In this document: in pieces, positions 50,603 through 59,810 of the stretch
Layout: the number at the start of each line of letters is the position of its first letter
How positions within the stretch are numbered: position 1 is the stretch's first letter
Assembly: GCF_006547045.1 (NCBI RefSeq)
Contig: NZ_CP041242.1
Span: 1,064,001-1,128,000 of the forward strand
DNA length: 64,000 nt
Direction of reading: 5' to 3'
From: Lysobacter alkalisoli
GTDB taxonomy: Bacteria; Pseudomonadota; Gammaproteobacteria; Xanthomonadales; Xanthomonadaceae
Made by a program: the position numbers and the translations under genes
Notes under the pieces: model-generated
Told to the model about the DNA's origin: nothing
The model's input: only the letters and a program-made list of their open reading frames with translations
Database searches by the model: none

Positions 50603-52624
50603 TCAGGGCAGGACGGTGATGCGGTTGTCCGGCGTGTTGCGCATCACCGCGCCGACCCGGCAGCCGTAGGTCGCACCGAAGGCGTCGAGGTTGGCCAGCG
50701 GGCCGTTGGTGCGCCATTGCCCGGGGGCATGGACGCTGGTCGATGCCTGCTCGGTTGCCGCTTCGGCACTGAGCTGCTGCGCCCACAGCGAGGCCCAACC
50801 CTGGAAGAACGACTCCTTGGTCTGGCGGTTGGCGTTCGGCTGTGCGGCACTGAACGTGGCCCAGGCCAGCTCCATGCCGGTGAGATCGGCGATGTTCTTG
50901 TCCACGGTCTGCTGGCCGTTGACCTTCACGCCCTGCAGGGATGGGTAGGGCAGGGTGGAGTACTGTGCCGCGACCCGGTTGGCCAATGCCTGCCAGCCAT
51001 TGGTCTCGTGGGCGGTCCACCAGTCGCGCACTTCCAGCTTGTCGTCGACCAGGCGTCCGCGGTTGTCGACGGCATGGCTCAGCTCGTGGCCGACCAGGGC
51101 GCCGAACGAGCCGTACAGCCAGGCGTCGTCCTTGCCGAGGTCGAACGCCGGCGGCTGCAGCATCGCGGCGGTGATGACCAGGCGGTTCTGGGCGATGTCG
51201 TAGGCCAGTGCCGGGGTCTGCGGCAGCATGCCCCAGCGGCGGTTGTCGGCAGTGCCGATGCGGCTCATCTCGGAGGCGTGGCGCCAGGTCGAGGCAATCA
51301 GCATGTTGCCGCCGAAGCTGCCGCGGCCCATCGGCTGCACGTTGTAGTCCAGTTCGCGGCTGGGGGTTCCGATCGCGACCTTGAGATTGTCGAGCTTGGC
51401 CAGCGCCACCGCCTTGGCCTGATCGCCGAAGCGCGGGTTGCGCTCGAGCGCCGAACGCATGGTCGCCTTGACCTGGGTGACGATGCCTTCGGCGCGGGCC
51501 CGGTTGTCGGCTCCGAGGTAGCGTGCGGCGTACTCGCGGCCGAGCATCGGACCGGCGGCGAGGTTGATCGCATCGAGCACCTGCTGTTCGCGCGGCGCCG
51601 GCGCGCTGCGGCCTTCAAGCACCCGGCCGCGGAAGTCGAAGCTGGCATCGCGGAAGGATTTCGTCAGGTATGGCGCCATCGCATCGCCGACCCGCCACTG
51701 CAGGTAGGTCTTCCACTGCGCCGGCTTCAGGCTGTCGACCAGTTTGTCGAGTTCGGCGAACAGTGCCGGGTTGGCGATCGAGACGGTGTCGTCGCTGACG
51801 CCCTGAACCTGCAGGAACTCGTTGAGCTTGAGGTTCCGGTATTGCCTGTCGAGCCCGTCCACGGTGACCGGAGCGTAATTGTTGCGCGGGTTGCGCAGGT
51901 CCTGCAGCGGACGCGAGGCACGGGCGATGCGGGTCTCCAGGTCGATGACCTGTTGTGCTTCGGCCTCGAGCTTGTTGGCCGGGGTGCCGGTCAGCGCCAG
52001 GATCTGCTCGACGTACTTGCCGTACTGCGTCCGCACGGTGCGGGTGTCTTCATCGTCGCGGCTGTACCAGGCCGGATCGACCAGACCGGTGCCGCCCTGG
52101 CTGAAGTAGCCGATATGGCGGTCGAGGTCGGACAGATCGACATCGGCACCGAAATTGAACACCACCGGGATGCCGACCTGGTGCAGGGCGGCGATCGCCG
52201 GAGCGATGTCCTTGCTGCGGCGGATGGCGTTGATGCGATCGAGCAGTGGCGCGATCGGTTTCGAACCGTCGCGCTCGACCGCGGCCTCGTCCAGGCCGCT
52301 GGCCCAGAAGTCGCCCAGCAGCTTCTGCACGTTGCCTTGCGGCGACTGCATCGCGGCCTGCAGCAGGTCGATCTGCTGCTGGCGGGCACGACCGCCAAGT
52401 TCGCCCATCGCCGAGACGCTGCCCTGTCCAGCGGCCAGCGGGTGTGTCTGCAGCCAGGTTGCGTTGGCATTGCCGTAGAAGTCCGCGCAGGCGACCGGGG
52501 GCTTGCCCTGGGCGCCGGCGGGTGCCGCCATGGCGGCGGCCAGGCACAGCGTCAGGGTGCAGATGAGGGGGCGGGCAGGAAAGAGTGAAGTGGAGCGTGG
52601 GAATGAAGCGCGCGGAGCGGACAT
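50603..52624 (-). CDS. M13 family metallopeptidase-like protein, altered zinc site
   Basis: 673-residue exported neprilysin homologue. Signal peptide TLTLCLAAAMAAPAGA. The zinc motif HELSH (His513, Glu514, His517) is intact, but the third zinc ligand, Glu in the GENIAD motif, is Lys576 (DKNIADLTG), 63 residues after His513 as Glu646 is after His583 in neprilysin. The substrate motif NAYYNP of the paralogue is also changed (PALAYDIAQN), and the C-terminal CxxW is missing. It may be an inactive or altered peptidase. ATG 52624 follows GGAA. Same strand as, and downstream of, an orthodox M13 gene. Confidence 0.9.
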   Translation of the reverse strand: MSAPRASFPRSTSLFPARPLICTLTLCLAAAMAAPAGAQGKPPVACADFYGNANATWLQTHPLAAGQGSVSAMGELGGRARQQQIDLLQAAMQSPQGNVQKLLGDFWASGLDEAAVERDGSKPIAPLLDRINAIRRSKDIAPAIAALHQVGIPVVFNFGADVDLSDLDRHIGYFSQGGTGLVDPAWYSRDDEDTRTVRTQYGKYVEQILALTGTPANKLEAEAQQVIDLETRIARASRPLQDLRNPRNNYAPVTVDGLDRQYRNLKLNEFLQVQGVSDDTVSIANPALFAELDKLVDSLKPAQWKTYLQWRVGDAMAPYLTKSFRDASFDFRGRVLEGRSAPAPREQQVLDAINLAAGPMLGREYAARYLGADNRARAEGIVTQVKATMRSALERNPRFGDQAKAVALAKLDNLKVAIGTPSRELDYNVQPMGRGSFGGNMLIASTWRHASEMSRIGTADNRRWGMLPQTPALAYDIAQNRLVITAAMLQPPAFDLGKDDAWLYGSFGALVGHELSHAVDNRGRLVDDKLEVRDWWTAHETNGWQALANRVAAQYSTLPYPSLQGVKVNGQQTVDKNIADLTGMELAWATFSAAQPNANRQTKESFFQGWASLWAQQLSAEAATEQASTSVHAPGQWRTNGPLANLDAFGATYGCRVGAVMRNTPDNRITVLP

Positions 52625-52756
52625 ATCAGGTTCCATGCTGATGATCGGCGGAGTGTAGCAAGCGCCCGTGGTGCGGCGGCAGCTTCCTCGCCACTGCAGC
52701 GTGCCCGCGGCCACGCAGGCAGGGTGACGGCGGTCGCGTAGACGGGGCCCACAACG

Positions 52757-52785
52757 GCGAAGGCCCGGCGATGCCGGGCCTTCGC
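52757..52785 (-). terminator. Hairpin after the second M13 gene
   Basis: Perfect 13-bp stem GCGAAGGCCCGGC / GCCGGGCCTTCGC with a 3-nt loop, 45 bp after the stop codon at 52830, without a T-run. Possible intrinsic or processed transcript end. Confidence 0.6.
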
Positions 52786-52829
52786 GTGGTCGGTGTCGCG
52801 GACGAGGCGCCCGCGATACAGATTGCTGC

Positions 52830-54947
52830 CTACCAGATCACCACCTGGTCGTCGCCGCTGCGGACCATCGGCTGGCCGGGCCTGCACTCGAACGCGGCGG
52901 CAAAGGCCGGCAGGTTGGACGGCGCGCCGATCGCGCGGAAGTTGGCCGGCGCATGCGGATCGGTGGCCAGGCGCACCTTGAGCTCTTCCGGGGTGAAATT
53001 GCGGCGCCACACCGTGGCCCAGTTGGCGAAGAAGCGCTGGTCGCGGGTCATGCCGTCGATCATCGGATCCTCGCTGTCGCCGGCGGCGGCCTTCATCGCG
53101 TCGTAGGCCGTTGCCAGGCCGCCGAGGTCGGCGATGTTCTCGCCCAGAGTCAGCTTGCCGTCGACGTGCTGGTCGTCGGTCGCCTTGTAGCCATCGAACT
53201 GCTTGACCAACTGGTCGGTCAGGCCCTTGAACGAGTCGAAATCCTTCTGCGTCCACCAGCCCGGGTCCGGCACGAAATTGCCATCGGGCCCGAAGCGGCT
53301 GCCCTGGTCGTCGTAGCCGTGGGTCATCTCATGGCCGATCACCGCACCGATGCCGCCGTAGTTGAGCGGGTCGTCGGCTTCGAGGTCGAAGAACGGTGGC
53401 TGCAGGATCGCGGCCGGGAACACGATCTCGTTCTGCAGCGGGTTGTAGTAGGCGTTGACCGTCTGCGGGCTCATGCCCCATTCGGTCTTGTCGACCGGCT
53501 CGCCGACCTTGGAGAGTTCGTGCTTGTGGTTGAATTCGATTGCTGCCAGCACGTTGCCGATGTAGCTGTCACGGCTGGTTTCAAGGCCGCTCCAGTCGCG
53601 CCATTTGTCGGGATAGCCGATCTTCGGGGTGAAGCTCGCCCATTTCTCCATCGCCTTGGCCTTGGTCTCGTCGCCCATCCAGGCCAGGTTCTCGATACGG
53701 ACCTTGAGCGCATCGCTCAGGTGGCCGACCAGTTCCTGCATGCGGCTCTTGGACTCGGGCGAGAACGCCACGTCCACGTACAGCTGGCCCAGCGCCTCGC
53801 CAGCGCCGCTTTCAATCGTGCCGAGTACGCGCTTGCCGCGCTCCTTCAGTTCTTTCTGGCCACGCAGGGTCTTGTTGTAGAAGTTGAAGTTCTCCTCGAC
53901 GAAGGCGTCGGAGAGGTAGGGCGAGGCACCGTCCACGGCATGGAAGCGCAGATAGCTGCGCCACTGGCCGGCCGGCACGTCGGCCAGCATCCGGCTGATC
54001 TCCTCATGGAACGCCGGCACCGCCAGCGAGAACATCTCCGGCGCCTGCAGGCCCTGCGACTCGAAGAAGCGGGTCCACGGGAAGTTCGGCGCCAGCTTGT
54101 CGGCGTCGGCCGGCGACACCGGGTTGTAGTACAGCGAGACGTCGCGCGACATCTCCTTCTGCGACTTGGACACCTTGGCCAGGCGCTTTTCGAACGCGAC
54201 CACGTCGGCGGCCTGTTCTGCTGCGTCATCGGCCGGCACGCCTGACAGTTCGAGCACCTTGGCGACGTGGGCCTGGTAGGCCTCCAGCTTGTCGGCCTTG
54301 TCGGCGTCCTCGTAGTAGGTCTTGTCGGGCAGGCCCAGGCCACCCTGGAAGGCGTAGGCGATGTTCATCGACGAGTTCTTGAAGTCGGCCTCGGGTCCGA
54401 AGCCGAACACGTAGAACTGGCCCTTGGCGGCGCTGTCGCGCAGGAAGCCGGCGATCGCCTCCTGGCCGTCCAGCGCGTCGATCTCGGCCAGTACGCCCTG
54501 GATCGGCTCGATCCCCTGCGCGTTGATCTTGTCCGCGTCCATGCCGGTGGCCCAGAAGTCGCCGACGATCTTCTTCACCCCGGTGGCGTCGGTGTCGGCC
54601 GCGGCCTGTTCAGCGATCTGGCGCTGCACCGCCAGCGAGCGCTCGGCCAGCATCTCGAACGCGCCCCAGGAGGTGCGGTCGCCCGGAATTTCATTGGCGG
54701 CCAGCCACTGACCGTTGACGTAGCCGCCGAAGTCGGTGCAGGCGTCCTTGCTGCTGTCCAGGTCGCTGGCGAGGAAGCGGTTGACCGGCGGCAGGGTGCT
54801 TTCGTCGAGGGTGATCCCGCCCGTGCCGGCGCTGGAGGCGGTATCGGCAGGCGCCGGCGACTGGCCACAGGCCGAGACGGCAGCGGCAATGGCGAGCGAC
54901 AGCAGCACGGCACGTGGTTTCAATGCATGGGGTTTCTGGGTGGTCAC
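52830..54947 (-). CDS. M13 family metallopeptidase, lipoprotein
   Basis: 705-residue zinc endopeptidase of the neprilysin/PepO family, anchored as a lipoprotein (SLAIAAAVSAC). Zinc ligands: His539 and His543 in GHEMTHGYDD and Glu603 in GENIADLGG. Substrate motif VNAYYNPLQNEIVFPAAILQPPFF, C-terminus CRPGQPM...VVIW as usual. GTG 54947 is chosen for GGAG six bases upstream and because it starts the signal peptide; the frame extends to 55787 only as the shadow of the neighbouring gene. Likely digests oligopeptides in the periplasm or at the surface. Confidence 0.94.
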   Translation of the reverse strand: MTTQKPHALKPRAVLLSLAIAAAVSACGQSPAPADTASSAGTGGITLDESTLPPVNRFLASDLDSSKDACTDFGGYVNGQWLAANEIPGDRTSWGAFEMLAERSLAVQRQIAEQAAADTDATGVKKIVGDFWATGMDADKINAQGIEPIQGVLAEIDALDGQEAIAGFLRDSAAKGQFYVFGFGPEADFKNSSMNIAYAFQGGLGLPDKTYYEDADKADKLEAYQAHVAKVLELSGVPADDAAEQAADVVAFEKRLAKVSKSQKEMSRDVSLYYNPVSPADADKLAPNFPWTRFFESQGLQAPEMFSLAVPAFHEEISRMLADVPAGQWRSYLRFHAVDGASPYLSDAFVEENFNFYNKTLRGQKELKERGKRVLGTIESGAGEALGQLYVDVAFSPESKSRMQELVGHLSDALKVRIENLAWMGDETKAKAMEKWASFTPKIGYPDKWRDWSGLETSRDSYIGNVLAAIEFNHKHELSKVGEPVDKTEWGMSPQTVNAYYNPLQNEIVFPAAILQPPFFDLEADDPLNYGGIGAVIGHEMTHGYDDQGSRFGPDGNFVPDPGWWTQKDFDSFKGLTDQLVKQFDGYKATDDQHVDGKLTLGENIADLGGLATAYDAMKAAAGDSEDPMIDGMTRDQRFFANWATVWRRNFTPEELKVRLATDPHAPANFRAIGAPSNLPAFAAAFECRPGQPMVRSGDDQVVIW

Positions 54948-55105
54948 GGTGGACTCCGGACTGACAGTAGGGTGGGACAAGGATCGCACCTTAGCCTTGG
55001 GCTGGCGCGTTCCGGGGGTGTCGAAGGTCATGAGCGATCCGCCGCAGACGTCCGCTGTGCCGCGCGGAAGCTCCGGGGAATCGCGCAGGGACCATGAACA
55101 GGCCC

Positions 55106-56479
55106 TCAGACCTCCAGCGTGTCGCCGGGGCGGGCGAGGTGGGCGCACACGCCGAACCGCTCGCCGATCTCGCCGGCCAGGGCTTCGCGCGCGCGATCCT
55201 CGCCATGTACCAGGGCCAGCGGGGGATGCCCTTCGATGTGGCCGTACCAGTCGATCAGGCCCTGCTGGCCGGCATGCGCGGACAACCCGCCGACGGTATG
55301 GATCTGGGCACCGACCCGGTGGTCGCGGCCGTGGATGCGCACCCACGGCGCGCGCTCCACCAGGCGGCGGCCGAGCGTGCCGGCGGCCTGGTAGCCGACG
55401 AACATCACGTGCGCTTCGCGCCGGCCGAGGTTGTGCTTGAGGTGATGGACGATGCGGCCGGCATTGGCCATGCCGCTGCCGGCAATCACTATCGCGCCGG
55501 ACTGGATCCGGTTGATCGCCATCGATTCCTCGGTGGTGGCGGTGTAATGCAGGTTGGGCAGCTGGAACGGACTGATGCGGGACGCCCAGGTTTCGCGTGC
55601 ATGGGCGTCGAACAGGGACTGGTGCCGCTGGTACACCGCCGAAACCCGCGCCGCCATCGGACTGTCGAGAAAGATCCGCCAGCGCTCGAGCTTCCATTCG
55701 TCCCAATGACGCGCGAACCAGTACAGCAGTTCCTGGGTGCGGCCGACCGCGAACGCCGGAATCATCACGTTGCCGCGGGCGCGCCATGCCGACTCCAGGA
55801 CGTCGCCGATCTCGTTGACGGTCGCGGCCCGCTCGCGGTGGTCGCGGTCGCCATAGGTCGATTCCATCAGCACCAGATCGGCGCGGGCGATCGTGGCCGG
55901 GTCGCGCAGGATCGGCGCGCCCCTGGGACCGAGGTCGCCCGAGAACACCAGCGTCCTGCCTTCGGCCTGCAGCTCCAGCACGCAGGAGCCGAGGATGTGG
56001 CCGGCCTCGCGCAGGGTCAGGGTCACGCCCGGCAGCACCTCGGTGGTGGCGTCATAGTCGAGCGGGCGCAACAGGGCGAGTGTGGCGTTCACGTCCTGCT
56101 GTGTGTACACAGGGACCGCCTCGGGCTCGCCGCGGCGGCGCTTGCGGTTGAAACGCGCGGCTTCGCTTTCGGCGATGCCCGCGGCGTCCAGCAGCATGAT
56201 CGGCAGCAGGTCCGCAGTCGCCGCCTGGGCGAATATCGGACCGCGGAAGCCGCGCTTGACCAGCAGCGGCACCCGGCCGATGTGGTCGATATGAGCATGG
56301 CTCAGCAGCAGCGCATCGAGGCCGGCGGGGTCGAACGGAAACGGGTCCGTATTGCGGCGCTCGGCCTCGGGGCTGCCCTGGATCATGCCGCAGTCGAGCA
56401 GCAGCCGATGCCCGGCGGCGAGTACCTCGTGCATCGAACCGGTCACCTCACCCGCGGCGCCGTGGAAACGTACCTGCAT
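55106..56479 (-). CDS. MBL-fold beta-CASP hydrolase (YsnF/RNase-like)
   Basis: 457-residue cytoplasmic protein. Metallo-beta-lactamase motifs SHAHIDH (with GRVP after it), a His in REAGHILGS, Asp in VFSGDLG, then a beta-CASP domain (NVMIPAFAVGRTQELLYWF) and RMK-type C-terminal part with VGGLSAHAGQQGLIDW and LVHGED. This is the arrangement of bacterial CPSF-like RNA processing enzymes (RNA exonuclease or endonuclease), so RNA is the likely substrate. ATG 56479 has AGGAGG six bases upstream. Divergent from rhlE, another RNA enzyme. Confidence 0.9.
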   Translation of the reverse strand: MQVRFHGAAGEVTGSMHEVLAAGHRLLLDCGMIQGSPEAERRNTDPFPFDPAGLDALLLSHAHIDHIGRVPLLVKRGFRGPIFAQAATADLLPIMLLDAAGIAESEAARFNRKRRRGEPEAVPVYTQQDVNATLALLRPLDYDATTEVLPGVTLTLREAGHILGSCVLELQAEGRTLVFSGDLGPRGAPILRDPATIARADLVLMESTYGDRDHRERAATVNEIGDVLESAWRARGNVMIPAFAVGRTQELLYWFARHWDEWKLERWRIFLDSPMAARVSAVYQRHQSLFDAHARETWASRISPFQLPNLHYTATTEESMAINRIQSGAIVIAGSGMANAGRIVHHLKHNLGRREAHVMFVGYQAAGTLGRRLVERAPWVRIHGRDHRVGAQIHTVGGLSAHAGQQGLIDWYGHIEGHPPLALVHGEDRAREALAGEIGERFGVCAHLARPGDTLEV

Positions 56480-56804
56480 GACCGTCCTCCTGTGTGAACG
56501 GCACGGTAGCAGGTCGGCCACGATGCTGGCGCCGCGGCGGGCATTCGCGTAGAGTGCGCCGCGTCCAGCGCACGGCTGCCTCCCGCAAGGGTACGTTTCC
56601 CAGGCAAGTCCGCGATGCCAGTCCCGGCCATGGCCGGGGCCCCGCAAGGGCCGGCATCGCACCTTCTCCGCACGTCTTTCGTCGCGCCGACACGGCCCGG
56701 AACATCCGGTGCCGTCAATAAGAACTACTCGCAGCGCGGCTTCAGGGAAGGCTCCGGGTAACCTCGCATGTATCCATGCGGGGGCTACGATTTTGGAGCT
56801 CAGA
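56480..56804. other. 325-bp divergent leader region of the beta-CASP and rhlE genes
   Basis: Contains a CCTCGCATG-TATC-CATGCGGGG hairpin (56762-56783) in the rhlE leader, shortly before the ribosome-binding site GGAG (56795-56798), and an AT-richer TCAATAAGAACT stretch near 56715 that may hold the promoter. No gene is seen; the frame reaching back from rhlE to 56709 lacks support. Confidence 0.5.
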
Positions 56805-58121
56805 ATGTCTTTTGAATCCCTCGGGCTTGCGCCCGCGTTGCTGCGCGCGCTTTCCGAACAGGGTTACACCACGCCGACGCCGATCCAGGCCGAAGCCATC
56901 CCGCTCGTCCTTGCCGGCCACGACCTGCTGGGCGGTGCCCAGACCGGTACCGGCAAGACCGCGGCGTTCAGCCTGCCGATCCTCAACAAACTGTCCAAGC
57001 AGACCCCGGTACGTGGACCGCGCAAGCCGCGCGTGCTGGTGCTGGTGCCGACCCGCGAACTGGCGGTGCAGGTCAACGACAACATCCGCGGCTATGCCCG
57101 CCACCTGCATGTTTCCACCTGCACCATCTTCGGCGGTGCCGGCATGGGCCCGCAGGTCGATGCGCTGCGTCGTGGCGTCGATGTGCTGGTGGCCACCCCG
57201 GGCCGCCTGATCGACCACATGGAGCGCGGCAGCGTCCGCCTCGATGCGATCGAAGTGCTGGTCATGGACGAGGCCGACCGCATGCTCGACATGGGTTTTC
57301 TGCCGGCGATCAAGCGCGTCCTCGCCAAGCTGCCCAGGCAGCGCCAGACGCTGCTGTTCTCGGCGACCTTCGAGGCCCAGCTCAAGGCGCTGGCGCTGGA
57401 GTTCATGCACGAACCCAAGCAGGTGCAGGTGACGGCCAACAACACCATCGCCGAGACCATCGCACACCGCGCGCATCCGGTCGACGCGGAGCGCAAGCGC
57501 GACCTGCTGATCGATATCCTGACCAAGCGCCATACCGACCAGGTGCTCGTGTTCGGCCGCACCAAGCACGGCTGCAACCGCCTCGCCGAGCAGCTCGACA
57601 AGGCCGGTCTGAAGGCGGTCGCCATCCACGGCAACAAGAGCCAGGCCCAGCGGCAGAAAGCGCTCAACGCGTTCAAGGCGGCCAAGGCGCGGGTGCTGGT
57701 GGCCACGGATGTGGCAGCGCGCGGGCTCGACATCCCGGACCTGCCGCTGGTCATCAATTTCGACCTGCCGATGGTCGCCGAGGATTACGTGCACCGGATC
57801 GGCCGCACTGGCCGCAACGGTGCCTCCGGCGAGGCGCTGTCGCTGGTTTCGCACGACGAGGGTGGCCTGCTGCGGCAGATCCAGCGCGTGCTGAAGAAGG
57901 ACGTCGAACTGGTCGAGGTCGAGGGCTATGCGCCGGCCCGCCCGCTGCGTCTGGACGTGGCATTGCCCAACCCGCGTGCCAATCGGGGCGGTGCCCGCAA
58001 GCCCGGCCAGCGTCCGCACGGCAAGCCGGCTGCGCGCCCCGCCCACGCCGGCCCCAGGCAGGGCCGCGGCGCTCGCGGTGGCAACGGCCGCCGGCAGGGC
58101 GGCAGCGCTACCCCTCGCTGA
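56805..58121 (+). CDS. rhlE: DEAD-box ATP-dependent RNA helicase, RhlE-like
   Basis: 438-residue helicase that remodels RNA in ribosome assembly and decay. Q motif FESLGL...TPIQ, motif I AQTGTGKT, Ia PTRELA, II DEAD, III SAT, and in the second RecA domain ATDVAARGLDIP and HRIGRTGR. The C-terminal 60 residues are basic and Gly/Arg/Pro-rich (RGARGGNGRRQGG), as in RhlE tails that bind RNA. ATG 56805 follows GGAG by six bases. Convergent with the CHASE2 gene, 12 bp apart. Confidence 0.93.
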   Translation: MSFESLGLAPALLRALSEQGYTTPTPIQAEAIPLVLAGHDLLGGAQTGTGKTAAFSLPILNKLSKQTPVRGPRKPRVLVLVPTRELAVQVNDNIRGYARHLHVSTCTIFGGAGMGPQVDALRRGVDVLVATPGRLIDHMERGSVRLDAIEVLVMDEADRMLDMGFLPAIKRVLAKLPRQRQTLLFSATFEAQLKALALEFMHEPKQVQVTANNTIAETIAHRAHPVDAERKRDLLIDILTKRHTDQVLVFGRTKHGCNRLAEQLDKAGLKAVAIHGNKSQAQRQKALNAFKAAKARVLVATDVAARGLDIPDLPLVINFDLPMVAEDYVHRIGRTGRNGASGEALSLVSHDEGGLLRQIQRVLKKDVELVEVEGYAPARPLRLDVALPNPRANRGGARKPGQRPHGKPAARPAHAGPRQGRGARGGNGRRQGGSATPR

Positions 58122-58133
58122 CGACGACGGACA

Positions 58134-59810
58134 TCACCGGAGCCTGTCCCGGCCTCCTCCCGGGTTGCGCGGAGGTCGGGTCGGCTCCCGGGGATATTCC
58201 TCCAGCACGTAGCCATTGCGCCCGTTCTGCTTGGCGCGATACAGCGCCGCGTCGGCTTGCTCGAACACCATTCCGGACAACGTCTGCAGGTCCGGGACGC
58301 AGGTGCAGATGCCGATGCTCAAAGAGGCGGGCACGGCCTGGGCGCGCAGGTCGGCGAGGATGTCCTTCGCCACCTGTTCCGCGCCCCGCGCCGGCGTGGC
58401 GGACAGCAACAGCACGAACTCATCGCCGCCGTAGCGTGCCGCAAGGTCGCCTGCGCGCCGTCCGTGTTGCCTGATGGTCCGGGCCACCTGTGCCAGCAGC
58501 CGGTCGCCGGCCAGGTGGCCTTCGGTATCGTTGAACTGCTTGAAGTGGTCGACGTCGATGAGCAGCAGCGAGAGCGGCGACTGCGAACGCTGGGCGATCG
58601 CGAGCCGGCGTTCGAACGTCTCGTCGAAGCGGCGGCGATTGGCGAGCCGGGTCAGGGTGTCGATATGGGCCTGACGACGCCAGTGCATCAGGTGGCGCCC
58701 CATCCAGGCCATGTAGCCCAGCCCGATGGTCATGACAGCGGCCATCGGCGCGAACCAGGCGTGGCCCAGGCGCAGCATCATCACCGACGCGATCACCGCG
58801 GCTCCAATTCCACCGAGTACGGCCAACAACGGGCGTAACACCCCCGCCGACAGCACGAACGCCATGGAAAGAAACACCAGCAGGCCGGTGATGCCGGCCT
58901 GAGGCAGTTCGGCCAGCGGGACGATCGCGCGATGCTGCAGCAGCATCGCGACCACGTTGGCCTGGTATTCCACGCCGGACATGGGAATCCCCGACATCGG
59001 CGTGCGGATGCCCGGCGCCAGTCCGGTCGCGGTGACGCCGACCACGACCCATTTGCCGCGCAGCGCCTCTGCCGGCAGCCGCTGCTCGAGCACGTCCAGG
59101 AACGGAATCTCGGCGAAGCTGCCGGGCGGGCCGGCGTAGCGGATGCGGACGTGATGGTCGCGGACCCACTGGTAGGGTGAAGTGTGCAGATTGTCGGGCA
59201 GGCGTTGCCCCGGCACTTCAGCGGGAGTCGTTTCCGGCTCGAGCTGGAGCAGGGCCAGGCCCAGTGCCGGCCAACGCGCCTCGCCAAGGCCGGCATACAG
59301 GTACAGGTCGCGGGCCGTGCCGGACTCGTCGAGTTCCACGTCAGTATGGCCGAGTGCGGCGACACGGCCGGCAATGGCCGGGTTGGGCAGCACCTCCACC
59401 AGCGGTCCGCTCTGGTGCTGCATGGCCTGTGTCACCGGCAGTACGACCCGCTCGTTCCGGTGCATCGCTTCGGCCAGCAACGTATCGTGCACGGGGTCGC
59501 TGCGATCGGGCTCGGCCAGGATCAGGTCGAGCGCGGCGCCACGGACCCCGGCTTCGGCCAGCCGATCGAGCAGCGTGGCATGCACGTTGCGTGGCCACGG
59601 CCACTGGCCGATCTCGCGCAGGCTGGTGTCGTCGATGGTCACCATGACCACTTCGCCATCGACCGGATAGCCCCAGCGCTTCAGATGCAGGTCGTAGAAC
59701 AGGTCGTCGGCACGCCGGGTGGTCACGTCCATGCATAGCGCGACAGCAATGAAGGCCGCCATGGTGGCGACGATCAGGCGCCACAGCCAAGGCAGCCCGC
59801 TGCCCTTCAT
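58134..59810 (-). CDS. CHASE2 - GGDEF diguanylate cyclase
   Basis: 558-residue inner-membrane protein. Helix 1 (about 9-26), a periplasmic CHASE2 sensor (about 30-300: VVMVTIDDTSLREIGQWPWPR, FAEIPFLDVLEQ, VVVGVTATGL, then GVEYQANVVAMLL), three helices (about 305-375), and a GGDEF domain (DTLTRLANRRRFDE, LLIDVDHFKQFND, RYGGDEF, LSIGI). The active motif is complete, so it should make cyclic-di-GMP. Start overlaps the stop of the LysM-FecR gene (ATGA), indicating that the two are made together. Confidence 0.93.
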   Translation of the reverse strand: MKGSGLPWLWRLIVATMAAFIAVALCMDVTTRRADDLFYDLHLKRWGYPVDGEVVMVTIDDTSLREIGQWPWPRNVHATLLDRLAEAGVRGAALDLILAEPDRSDPVHDTLLAEAMHRNERVVLPVTQAMQHQSGPLVEVLPNPAIAGRVAALGHTDVELDESGTARDLYLYAGLGEARWPALGLALLQLEPETTPAEVPGQRLPDNLHTSPYQWVRDHHVRIRYAGPPGSFAEIPFLDVLEQRLPAEALRGKWVVVGVTATGLAPGIRTPMSGIPMSGVEYQANVVAMLLQHRAIVPLAELPQAGITGLLVFLSMAFVLSAGVLRPLLAVLGGIGAAVIASVMMLRLGHAWFAPMAAVMTIGLGYMAWMGRHLMHWRRQAHIDTLTRLANRRRFDETFERRLAIAQRSQSPLSLLLIDVDHFKQFNDTEGHLAGDRLLAQVARTIRQHGRRAGDLAARYGGDEFVLLLSATPARGAEQVAKDILADLRAQAVPASLSIGICTCVPDLQTLSGMVFEQADAALYRAKQNGRNGYVLEEYPREPTRPPRNPGGGRDRLR

